DNA of 8,786 bases from Methylococcaceae bacterium UBA4132. GTDB lineage: Bacteria; Pseudomonadota; Gammaproteobacteria; Methylococcales; Methylomonadaceae. Location: positions 45,322 through 54,107 of the forward strand of contig DFWO01000178.1 of NCBI GenBank assembly GCA_002380945.1, written 5' to 3'. The number at the start of each line of letters is the position of its first letter. Within the stretch, counting starts at the first letter, position 1. The notes beneath the pieces are model-generated. The model did no database searches and had not been told where the DNA came from. It saw nothing but the letters and a program-made list of their open reading frames with translations. Made by a program: the position numbers and the translations under genes. Shown here piece by piece: positions 1 through 6,045 of this stretch.

Positions 1-722
1 GCAGAAGAACTGACTACATCATTCGCATTGGCTTTGTTTTTGGTGGTGAAATCGCCGCCTGCTTTGTAATTACCCGCTTCAACGGTAGAGCCTGTATACG
101 TCAATGACGCATTTTTGTTTGCCAATGTGGTGGAAATATTACCGCCCCACGCATTGCTATTGCTGCGGTAAAACGCTGATCCTTGAGCCATGACTAAATA
201 TTTTTTATCATCTTCAGCATATTGCGGATCAGCCGACTGCACCCGCACCGTTCCTGCGATACTGTCGCCGCCCATACTCACGGGCGTAATGCCAGCAAGA
301 ACCTGCGCACTTAATACGCTGGAGGGGGCAACGTAAGAGAGTGCGGGGTTCATGTGATTGCCGCACGCTGAAATCAAATTCATACCGTCAATCTGCACAC
401 GAACACGATCATCAGCCATACCATTAACAATAATACGACTTGAAATACCGCCACCACCCGAAAAACTGACTCCAGGTGTATGATCAAACATTTTTGCTGT
501 ATCACTGGTCGCTGTTCTGGAACGTATTATTTTTGACGGATTGAGAAAAGATTCAAACGGTTGATTTGGATTATTCTCTGATTGTGCTTTAACAATCAGT
601 GTATCCAAGGTGATTGCACTGTCCGATGCCTTCGTGTTATCAACTGGCTTCACAGGCTCAGCGTTGGCAATGCCTGTACTAAGGGCAATGCCAATAGCCA
701 GTATCTGGGTTTTAAGTTTCAT
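1..722 (-). CDS. TonB-dependent outer-membrane receptor, N-terminal part (OprC/NosA-like plug), runs off the left edge
   Basis: The frame opens with ATG at 722 and stays open for 240 codons to the window edge, so the beta-barrel is missing. Residues 1-21 form a signal peptide (Lys-rich start, hydrophobic core, cleavage after ANA). A TonB-box-like segment ITLDTLIVKA lies at about residues 37-46. The plug domain follows, with TPGV (82-85), the VNGM/VQIDGMN stretch (99-115) and a SMGGDSIAGTVRV end. Residues 118-131 read ISACGNHMNPALSYV, a Cys-x3-Met (C120, M124) with an adjacent His. In copper receptors of the OprC/NosA type a Cys-x3-Met in the plug binds copper; assigning copper here is inference from that motif. 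A GGAGAG ribosome-binding site (727-732) sits 4 to 6 nt before the start. The gene is divergent from nothing nearby; 527 bp of gene-free DNA lie upstream. Receptor identity is sure, substrate is not. Confidence 0.88.
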   Translation of the reverse strand, partial: MKLKTQILAIGIALSTGIANAEPVKPVDNTKASDSAITLDTLIVKAQSENNPNQPFESFLNPSKIIRSRTATSDTAKMFDHTPGVSFSGGGGISSRIIVNGMADDRVRVQIDGMNLISACGNHMNPALSYVAPSSVLSAQVLAGITPVSMGGDSIAGTVRVQSADPQYAEDDKKYLVMAQGSAFYRSNSNAWGGNISTTLANKNASLTYTGSTVEAGNYKAGGDFTTKNKANANDVVSSS

Positions 723-761
723 GGAGCTCTCCAAAGAGATAAGGAATAATTTAATGCCTTA

Positions 762-789
762 ATTATAGAGAGGTAGGCTTAAATTTCAG
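762..789 (-). promoter_or_regulatory. Putative sigma70 promoter of the TonB receptor gene
   Basis: On the minus strand a perfect TATAAT lies at 762-767. A CTGAAA box (4 of 6 matches to TTGACA) lies at 784-789, 16 bp upstream. Transcription would begin near 755 and give a leader of about 30 nt before the start codon at 722. The surrounding DNA is very AT-rich, so chance matches are likely. No clear Fur-box or riboswitch is visible. Confidence 0.4.
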
Positions 790-848
790 AGAATTAATAT
801 TTACTTATTAAGTAATAAACAAAATAAAAGCAATTAATATGCCATATT

Positions 849-877
849 ATAATATATTGATTATAAAGATATATTAT
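849..877. repeat. AT-only inverted repeat upstream of the TonB receptor gene
   Basis: Perfect 9-bp arms, ATAATATAT (849-857) and ATATATTAT (869-877), flank an 11-nt spacer. It lies about 130 bp upstream of the receptor start, so it could be a regulator site or only a product of the very low GC content here. Confidence 0.4.
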
Positions 878-1165
878 TAGCACCCAGTATGGAAATTCCT
901 AAAATGACAACAAAAATGGCTTATATGCAACAACAGGGATAGGTTAAATAACCTAGTTTAATTGATAAAATTCACATAAACTACAATTAAAGCTGGTAGT
1001 TGTTGCCGTAAGCGTGAGAATTGGTTGAATGCTTGCACCCCGATGGGGTTAGCTATGCGTTGGTGATAAGTTTGTAACTTTGTGTGAATGGAAATGAATC
1101 GACTGCGATAAAGGGCTACGAATTTTATATAGCTAATACACTATAAGTTGATAATAGCATCGTTC

Positions 1166-1211
1166 GCCCTGAGCTTGTCCAAGGGCATTCATGGTTCGAC
1201 AAGCTCACCAT
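1166..1211. repeat. REP-doublet (REPIN-like) palindromic element
   Basis: Two hairpins lie head to head. The first is GCCCT (1166-1170) pairing with AGGGC (1182-1186). The second is ATGGT (1191-1195) pairing with ACCAT (1207-1211). Their loops carry inverted copies of one core: GAGCTTGTCCAA (1171-1182) and TTCGACAAGCTC (1195-1206), with one mismatch between them. The flanks are also roughly inverted (ATAAGTTGATAAT near 1143-1155 against the complement of about 1214-1226). The core resembles dispersed repeats containing TTCGACAAGCTCA that are common in proteobacterial genomes. A related core, GTTCGACAAGCTTA, recurs in this window at 8291-8304. Confidence 0.7.
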
Positions 1212-1249
1212 AAACATTATCACTTTATGTTATATCGACTATAAACCCT

Positions 1250-1927
1250 TCAAAACCGCCCTATCGCCTGCCTGATTTGCATAATCGCAGCTTGGTTTAG
1301 TTGCCCAATGCGTTGATGTTGTTCACATAATGCGCCTCTAAAACCTAAGTAATCGGCTTGATAAGGCATGAGTATGGCTATGTCGTCTAATCTGAGTGAA
1401 CCTGCTAACCCACACAGCAATGACTGCGTTTTGGCAAATTCAACAAACTGCGCTATGTCAGTTTGTGTCATGACTTGAGTAAGTGAACCTTTGTGTTTAT
1501 CCATGGTGTCGAGCATTACCCCTGTAAAACCAGCCTGTTTCAATGCGCTGATAATGGCAAAATCGGGTTGGGTATCGGCAAACAATACCGTGATTAACTT
1601 ATATTGCGGCGTTAATTCAGCTAATTTTTCCACTGTAGCAAGCCAATCCCCTTCAGGGAAAAAGCCAATTTTCACATAATCAACGCCTGTGTTTGCCATT
1701 GCCTTGACCGCGTTAAATACTAATTCAGGTTGCATCGGTAAATCGCCCACCGTTGCACTGACAAGACAACGTCCAGCAATTGTTTCGACAATCTCACGCA
1801 CTAAATCGGTATCCAGCGCGCCTAACGCACCGCGTGCAGGTTGTTTTAAATCAATAATATCGGCTTGGGTGTTTAACACTAACACCGCTTCGGCAACACT
1901 ATTCACACTTGCCAGCATTCCTGTCAT
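1250..1927 (-). CDS. mfnB: (5-formylfuran-3-yl)methyl phosphate synthase, MfnB (DUF556 family)
   Basis: In archaea MfnB condenses two glyceraldehyde-3-phosphate molecules into the furan precursor of methanofuran; bacterial copies occur in C1-cofactor clusters. The 225-residue protein is a TIM-barrel type. It has ADIIDLKQP with the expected Schiff-base lysine at K28, SATVGDLP (57-64), DYVKIG (83-88), the catalytic MLDTxxK pattern (D140, K144), an LAGSLR segment and GFRGALC near the end. Start choice: an in-frame ATG at 1942 would add five residues and overlap the upstream gene. The ATG at 1927 is preferred because it has a GAAGGG ribosome-binding site just before it, begins with the family-like MTGMLASV, and leaves only 2 bp after the upstream stop. 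It is the last gene of a minus-strand operon. Function is assigned from the family. Confidence 0.9.
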   Translation of the reverse strand: MTGMLASVNSVAEAVLVLNTQADIIDLKQPARGALGALDTDLVREIVETIAGRCLVSATVGDLPMQPELVFNAVKAMANTGVDYVKIGFFPEGDWLATVEKLAELTPQYKLITVLFADTQPDFAIISALKQAGFTGVMLDTMDKHKGSLTQVMTQTDIAQFVEFAKTQSLLCGLAGSLRLDDIAILMPYQADYLGFRGALCEQHQRIGQLNQAAIMQIRQAIGRF

Positions 1928-1929
1928 CG

Positions 1930-2493
1930 CTACCCTTCGCATTGTGCTTTATGTTCATCAATGACTGTCATCAACCAGCCCCATGCTTCAAGTTCTTTAT
2001 CGCCTGCGGTTTTTTCCAAACCAATACGCAAATAATTAATTTCTGCATCGATCTTCTCTAAAGGCAACATACTCAAGCGGCTAATTAAAATAGCGGCTTC
2101 TAACACAGCATATTGAGCGCGATTAAAACCCATAAAAGGCGCGTGATTCACCGTATGGATGACTTTACAAAATAATTTCGGGCGCATGGCATCGTCTTCA
2201 ATGCGGACTAATTCCACTTCGCTATGCGCTAAGGTACACGCCAACACCGAACCGTTTATTTTTTCTGCGGGCATTAAAGCAAAATCACGCCGCCCTGTTA
2301 AACACCCTGCAAATACGCGCACATCATCACAATAATTCAGTACGGCAGTGCGAGTTTCCAGCAAATTATTGAGTGTGGTGGAGGGGCGAAACGGCAGAAT
2401 AATAATGTCATCGCCATGAAGATGAATGCCCATCGGTGCGAGATGAGCGACACCTTCACCGTTTTGGGTGGTAATAATCAGTTCTTGAATCAT
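1930..2493 (-). CDS. DUF447 family protein of the tetrahydromethanopterin cluster (split-barrel, possible flavin binding)
   Basis: The 187-residue protein matches DUF447, a family from methanogens and H4MPT-using bacteria with no settled function; its fold is thought to resemble FMN-binding split barrels. Visible family signatures are the start MIQELIITT with LAPMGIH (18-24), TAVLNYCDDVRVFAGCL (49-65), and the C-terminal APFMGFNRAQYAVLEAAI block (118-135). The frame is open up to an ATG at 2547, but those extra residues are encoded inside a hairpin and do not look conserved. ATG at 2493 matches the family start, although its AAGGA site (2508-2512) is 14 nt away, which is long. ATG at 2523 is a less likely alternative. 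The stop lies 2 bp before mfnB, so the two are translationally close. A role in H4MPT or methanofuran synthesis is inferred from context. Confidence 0.85.
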   Translation of the reverse strand: MIQELIITTQNGEGVAHLAPMGIHLHGDDIIILPFRPSTTLNNLLETRTAVLNYCDDVRVFAGCLTGRRDFALMPAEKINGSVLACTLAHSEVELVRIEDDAMRPKLFCKVIHTVNHAPFMGFNRAQYAVLEAAILISRLSMLPLEKIDAEINYLRIGLEKTAGDKELEAWGWLMTVIDEHKAQCEG

Positions 2494-2527
2494 GATTTTT
2501 TGAGTAATCCTTGTTCGCAACATCACC

Positions 2528-2556
2528 GTGTAGACCTTGCACTGCAACGTCTACAC
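2528..2556 (-). repeat. Hairpin between the DHPS-like gene and the DUF447 gene
   Basis: Perfect 8-bp outer arms, GTGTAGAC (2528-2535) and GTCTACAC (2549-2556), enclose a C/C mismatch, then TTGC/GCAA arms with a 3-nt loop. It occupies most of the 70-bp gap between the stop at 2564 and the likely start at 2493. No T-tract follows in the direction of transcription. It may therefore act as an mRNA stabiliser or processing site within the operon, not as a terminator. Confidence 0.55.
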
Positions 2557-2563
2557 GCCAACA

Positions 2564-3952
2564 TCATTTTTTTTGTAAGGTCGTTCCAGCAGGTTTAAAG
2601 GTATGTAAATCAATACTGGCTTCAGCGTTATCAGTCGCGCAGCCCCACGTTAACGCTTGATCTTGGGTAAAGCGTTTGCCTAATTGCCACGCAATTTGCG
2701 CCCGTGCCAATTCCACACCCAAATAAAACGCATGGCTGCCATCTTGTTCAACGCGCAAATGTGGAAATAATGCAAACGGGTCAATCGCACTATGAAAACC
2801 GTCGCGGTTATAAATATGTACGCCGTCCACTGTGGTTTGAATGCGAAAACTGGGGTCTTTGATTTCTGCCGCCCATTCTTGAATTTCCGTCAAACTATAG
2901 GGAAACGGCGCGGTTTCGTGCAGTGCCATTAAATTGGGATTGATGTGTTTAGGCAAGGTGTCTTGTTGTTTAGCGGCGTACATAATGCGTCGTGCCAAAT
3001 CCGCTTCTTTAATAGCGCGGCAAGCGTGTTGACTGACTTCAGTGGCAAGAATTTGGTTGATATTTAATTCTGAGCAGATGCCTAGCAATAACGCATTCAT
3101 ACCTAGGGTATCGGCGTGGGTCAGCTCGGTGATATTGCCAACACCGAGCATCATTTCTACATCGGGATGTTGTTTGCGTACGGTGTGATAGCGCACGATG
3201 GAGTCGGTAAAACCAAAATGCAGCGGGTCTAAAATCGGGTCTACGATAAACGGGCGATTTTTTGCTTGCATTCCTTGAATCGCTCTGTCTAACGAGGCTA
3301 AATCTTCGTGTTTTTCAGGGATTAAAATCGGCGTGGCGGCCACTTCATCGGCTATCCATAATGTGCTTTCATGCAGACTCAGTAAATAATCCGCCCCTGC
3401 TTTACCGCCGCGTAATAAATCGTCGGGATTGAGTGAGTCGATACTGACCGTGTAGCCTTGCTGTTTCAACGTGCTGATCAGCTCTTCCATGTGCGGAAAA
3501 TCGGTGCTAGGCAAACAACCTATATCAATGACATCCGCACCATTTTTTCGATAATACGCGGCGCGTTGCAGAGCTTCGTCGATACTAATCATTGCCGCAT
3601 CGGTGATTTCGGCAAAAATTTTCACGCTGTATTGGCTTAAATCGTATTGATGGGCTTGTTTACCAAAATATTGCGGTAAATCTTTCAGTTCTTCAGGGCC
3701 GCGCTCGACAGGAATACCTAAATTTTGTGTTAACGCCTCTATATCACCGCGACAACGACCCGGAACAATAATACGCTCTGCGCCAAAAGTATCTGTTAGA
3801 CGGCGAGCAATCATGTCGGTGGTCATTAATCCTGCGACTTTTAGCCCTAATTGATGCACGGTATAACTAAATTCTGGCTGCATTTTTGCCAAAATATTGC
3901 GCAACTGCTTTTCTGCCAGCTTGCCTGTTAAAAAAAGAATGTGTTCGCTCAT
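2564..3952 (-). CDS. Dihydropteroate synthase-related protein of the H4MPT cluster (DUF6513/TIGR00284 type)
   Basis: The 462-residue protein is much longer than a normal FolP. Residues 1 to about 110 are an N-terminal domain (LFLTGKLAEKQL; IIVPGRCRGD at 61-70). Residues about 115-330 form a TIM-barrel pterin-binding-like domain with ADVIDIG (139-145), VSIDS (169-173), VDPILDPLHFGF (237-248) and GVGNITELTHAD (270-281). Residues about 350-455 are a C-terminal domain ending with LARAQIAWQLGKRF and QDQALTWG (about 415-437). This layout matches the dihydropteroate-synthase-related proteins of methanogens and H4MPT-using bacteria, proposed to act in the pterin/aryl condensation of H4MPT synthesis; that reaction is inferred. 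The usual FolP signatures TPDSFSDGG and GTSRKRF are absent. The start has no strong ribosome-binding site. It follows the flavoprotein gene by 33 bp, a gap partly filled by a perfect palindrome. Confidence 0.88.
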   Translation of the reverse strand: MSEHILFLTGKLAEKQLRNILAKMQPEFSYTVHQLGLKVAGLMTTDMIARRLTDTFGAERIIVPGRCRGDIEALTQNLGIPVERGPEELKDLPQYFGKQAHQYDLSQYSVKIFAEITDAAMISIDEALQRAAYYRKNGADVIDIGCLPSTDFPHMEELISTLKQQGYTVSIDSLNPDDLLRGGKAGADYLLSLHESTLWIADEVAATPILIPEKHEDLASLDRAIQGMQAKNRPFIVDPILDPLHFGFTDSIVRYHTVRKQHPDVEMMLGVGNITELTHADTLGMNALLLGICSELNINQILATEVSQHACRAIKEADLARRIMYAAKQQDTLPKHINPNLMALHETAPFPYSLTEIQEWAAEIKDPSFRIQTTVDGVHIYNRDGFHSAIDPFALFPHLRVEQDGSHAFYLGVELARAQIAWQLGKRFTQDQALTWGCATDNAEASIDLHTFKPAGTTLQKK

Positions 3953-3971
3953 CGGAGTTATTAGTTAGTCC

Positions 3972-4004
3972 AGACCTTTCAGGTTTTAAAAACCTGAAAG
4001 GTCT
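3972..4004. repeat. Perfect 33-bp palindrome spanning the stop codon of the flavoprotein gene
   Basis: Perfect 16-bp arms, AGACCTTTCAGGTTTT (3972-3987) and its complement (3989-4004), surround a single central A. The stop codon (3986-3988) and the last five sense codons of the upstream gene are inside it, plus one base of a sixth. The length, perfect symmetry and placement at a gene end suggest a dispersed palindromic repeat that inserted there. An intrinsic terminator lacking a T-tract is less likely. A transcript would form a very strong hairpin. Confidence 0.8.
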
Positions 4005-4537
4005 AATGATTGCAGTCGCTTAGTCACCGCAAGGATTAATTCATCGGCACTGTCCACCACGGTGGTATATTCAAAACCGCGTAATTTATCGGTGGCTTCT
4101 AAATCAATCTTACGCGGATACACCATCACTTTTTTTCGACCAGGCGCGGTGGTTTCTATTTCAGGCGCGACATCACACGGATAGACAATGCTAGGTACAC
4201 GACATTTTCCTGCTTGTGCATATAAATTAGTCACTAAAGAATCAGAAATACCTAACACGCATTTGGCGACGGTATTAGACGTGGCAGGCGCCATGACAAA
4301 GGTATGATAATCACCTTTATAAAAACGTCCGACAGGCGGCGCAGAAGCGGCTTTATCACGGTAAACAGGCATAGCAGCGCGAGCATCAGCAAGATCAATA
4401 CCGTACATTTTCAGCACTTCTTCACCTGCTTGACTGAGATATAAGTCCACGTCTTTTAAGGTCAACAAAAAATCCAAGCATTCTTCTATATAATGCCCTG
4501 AGCCAGTGATTGCCCAAGCTAATCGAGGTTTATTCAT
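3986..4537 (-). CDS. Flavoprotein of the H4MPT cluster (AfpA/DmrB type, dihydromethanopterin reductase-like)
   Basis: The 183-residue protein fits the HFCD-type flavoprotein family. It has an N-terminal AWAITGSGHYIEECLDFL (8-24) with TGSGH in the flavin-phosphate position, MAPATSNTVAKCVLGISDSL (82-101), a YAQA segment and IVYPCDVAPE (117-126). DmrB enzymes of methanogens and some bacteria reduce dihydromethanopterin to H4MPT with flavin; homologues in methylotroph clusters are called archaeal-type flavoproteins. DmrB-like activity is therefore plausible but not proven, and a phosphopantothenoylcysteine-decarboxylase-like paralogue is the main alternative. It is the first gene of the minus-strand operon and starts 77 bp from the divergent folP. 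No good ribosome-binding site is visible. The C-terminal residues DLSGF and the stop come from the palindrome at 3972-4004, so the tail may have been rewritten. Confidence 0.85.
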   Translation of the reverse strand: MNKPRLAWAITGSGHYIEECLDFLLTLKDVDLYLSQAGEEVLKMYGIDLADARAAMPVYRDKAASAPPVGRFYKGDYHTFVMAPATSNTVAKCVLGISDSLVTNLYAQAGKCRVPSIVYPCDVAPEIETTAPGRKKVMVYPRKIDLEATDKLRGFEYTTVVDSADELILAVTKRLQSLDLSGF

Positions 4538-4567
4538 GACGCGGTATCGAGTTTAAAATAATTAAAC

Positions 4568-4573
4568 ATTATA
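4568..4573 (-). promoter_or_regulatory. Putative -10 box for the minus-strand cofactor operon
   Basis: A perfect TATAAT on the minus strand lies in the 77-bp divergent region. It would place the transcript start near 4561, about 24 nt before the flavoprotein start. No good -35 box is found 16-18 bp upstream, so an activator or chance match is possible. The plus-strand promoter of folP must lie in the same short region but could not be assigned. Confidence 0.35.
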
Positions 4574-4614
4574 ACCTGAATTCAAAGCACAACGGTCACA
4601 CAGGAGATTTATCA

Positions 4615-5430
4615 ATGTTCACAAGCACCGACAAACCATTAATTATGGGGATTTTAAATATCACGCCCGATAGTTTTTCGGATGGTGGCAAATATGCAAC
4701 TGTCGATATGGCAATGCAGCAGGTGCAATCTATGTTGTCGCAACACGTCGATATTATTGATGTCGGCGGTGAATCGACAAGACCAGGTGCTGAACCTGTG
4801 CCTGCTCAGGAACAAATTCAACGCGTTGTACCTGTTATCGCCGCTATTCGGCAACACAGTGACGTATTGATTAGCATAGATACAACGGATAGCCACGTAG
4901 CTCAAGCCGCACTCAATGCAGGTGCAAATCTGATTAATGATGTTTCGGCGGGGTTAAATGATCCTGCTATTTTAACGGTCGCTGCCACCGAAAATGTGCC
5001 AATTATTTTAATGCACAGCCAAGGCACACCCAAAACCATGCAAGATAATCCTCATTATGACAACGTGGTGCAAGCTGTTATCGAAGCCTTGCAACAACGT
5101 ATTAACACGGCATTAGCGGCGGGTATAAAACGGGAACATATTATTATTGATGTTGGTATCGGTTTTGGTAAACGCAAACAAGATAATCTGGATTTACTGG
5201 CGCATTTATCGGATTTTGTTGCCTTAGGTTTTCCTGTGTTACTCGGTACCAGTCGTAAGCGGTTTATGGGTAGCGTGTGTGATGTCAGTGAACCTACGGA
5301 ATTAATCACTGCCACAGCGGTAACAACAGCATTAGGCGTGATGGCTGGCGTATCATTATTCCGAGTCCATGATGTACGAGAAAATCGCCAAGCGGTTGAT
5401 ATAGCGTGGGCAATTAAACAAAGCCAATAG
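4615..5430 (+). CDS. folP: Dihydropteroate synthase
   Basis: FolP joins 6-hydroxymethyl-dihydropterin diphosphate with p-aminobenzoate to give dihydropteroate in cytoplasmic folate synthesis. The 271-residue protein is of normal length and has all the main blocks: MGILNITPDSFSDGG (11-25, metal/diphosphate Asn15), DVGGESTRPG (49-58, the sulfonamide-loop Thr55-Arg56), SIDT (87-90), NDVSAG (108-113), LMHSQGTPKTMQ (132-143), GFGK (183-186), GTSRKRF with K215, and FRVHDV with R250 and H252. The fifth block reads DVGIGFGKR where DPGIGFGK is more usual, a Pro to Val change. The start has an AGGAG site (4602-4606) with 8-nt spacing. It is divergent from the H4MPT cluster, which carries its own DHPS-like gene. 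An rnfB-like gene follows after 60 bp. Confidence 0.95.
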   Translation: MFTSTDKPLIMGILNITPDSFSDGGKYATVDMAMQQVQSMLSQHVDIIDVGGESTRPGAEPVPAQEQIQRVVPVIAAIRQHSDVLISIDTTDSHVAQAALNAGANLINDVSAGLNDPAILTVAATENVPIILMHSQGTPKTMQDNPHYDNVVQAVIEALQQRINTALAAGIKREHIIIDVGIGFGKRKQDNLDLLAHLSDFVALGFPVLLGTSRKRFMGSVCDVSEPTELITATAVTTALGVMAGVSLFRVHDVRENRQAVDIAWAIKQSQ

Positions 5431-5450
5431 GCGTTTACAGTAAAAAATGC

Positions 5451-5468
5451 CAAAATAGTTTTATTTTG
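5451..5468 (+). repeat. Small AT-rich hairpin between folP and the RnfB-like gene
   Basis: Perfect 7-bp arms, CAAAATA and TATTTTG, flank a 4-nt loop (GTTT) 20 bp after the folP stop. The stem is nearly all A-T and no T-run follows, so it is unlikely to be an efficient terminator. Confidence 0.35.
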
Positions 5469-5490
5469 ACTAATAGCCACGAGTAACGCT

Positions 5491-6045
5491 GTGATTGAAC
5501 AAATAAACGCCTTATTGCCCCAGACGCAATGCGGACAATGCGGCTTTAAAGGTTGCCGACCTTATGCCGAAGCGATAGCCGCAGGACTTGCTGATATTAA
5601 TCAATGCCCGCCTAGCGGTGATGAGGGCATTAGCGATTTAGCTGAATTATTAGGCGTAGCACCTAAACCGTTGAATCCTCAATTTGGTGAGCATAAAGCT
5701 AAAAGTGTCGCCTTCATTATTGAACAAGATTGTATCGGCTGCGTTAAATGTTTAGCCGTTTGCCCTGTTGATGCCATTTTAGGCGCAGCAAAATATATGC
5801 ACACCGTGATTGCATCTGAATGTACGGGTTGTGAATTGTGTATAGCACCCTGCCCTGTCGATTGTATTGTCATGCAAGCATTACCTAATCAGGATATTAC
5901 CAAAGCAGAAAAACACGCTCTCGCCCAACACGCCAAACAACGTTATGAAGCACGTTGTGAGCGTAAAGCACAAGAAGAGCATGAAAAAACTAAACGCCTG
6001 AAAAAACAAAAAGCCGCACTGTTAAAAATGAAAGCAGGTTTATGA
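5491..6045 (+). CDS. rnfB: RnfB-like [4Fe-4S] ferredoxin without a membrane anchor
   Basis: The 184-residue protein starts with GTG and has a weak ribosome-binding site (GAG near 5481). An N-terminal Fe-S domain has cysteines C14, C17, C22 and C39. A two-cluster ferredoxin domain follows with C81-x2-C84-x2-C87-x3-C91-P and C111-x2-C114-x2-C117-x3-C121-P, each able to hold a [4Fe-4S] cluster. The tail from about residue 140 is Lys/Glu-rich and probably helical. RnfB of the membrane Rnf/Rsx complex normally begins with a transmembrane helix; none is present here, so this copy should be soluble. No other rnf gene is in the window. Its stop overlaps the nth start (ATGA), a pairing seen in many proteobacteria where nth ends the rnf operon. 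It may supply electrons or clusters to a partner; the role is uncertain. Confidence 0.88.
   Translation: MIEQINALLPQTQCGQCGFKGCRPYAEAIAAGLADINQCPPSGDEGISDLAELLGVAPKPLNPQFGEHKAKSVAFIIEQDCIGCVKCLAVCPVDAILGAAKYMHTVIASECTGCELCIAPCPVDCIVMQALPNQDITKAEKHALAQHAKQRYEARCERKAQEEHEKTKRLKKQKAALLKMKAGL

Larger units (their letters stand above)
723..1249. other. Gene-free AT-rich intergenic region between the receptor gene and mfnB
   Basis: No convincing coding frame is present on either strand. The half near the receptor (about 780-900) is extremely AT-rich and holds the promoter candidate and an inverted repeat at 849-877. A 7-bp-arm palindrome lies at 940-955 (TAGGTTA, 2-nt loop, TAACCTA). A small GC hairpin lies at 1037-1049 (ACCCC, GAT loop, GGGGT). 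A REP-doublet element lies at 1166-1211. The 3' end of the minus-strand cofactor cluster also falls here, so the element may sit in the end of its transcript. Confidence 0.7.

Noticed and set aside
723..1000. Cobalamin riboswitch upstream of the TonB receptor
   Set aside because: No conserved B12-box or other riboswitch core was found on the minus strand, and the leader predicted from the promoter is too short.
958..1145. About 60 open codons on the minus strand in the gene-free region
   Set aside because: There is no ATG or ribosome-binding site and no recognisable motif. It could be a gene remnant, but the sequence does not support a call.
2494..2547. N-terminal extension of the DUF447 protein
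   Set aside because: The added codons overlap the hairpin and the protein family starts at the internal MIQELIITT.
2528..2573. Plus-strand terminator (hairpin followed by a run of eight T)
   Set aside because: The T-run begins 10 nt after the stem, and no plus-strand gene ends here; all genes around it are on the minus strand.
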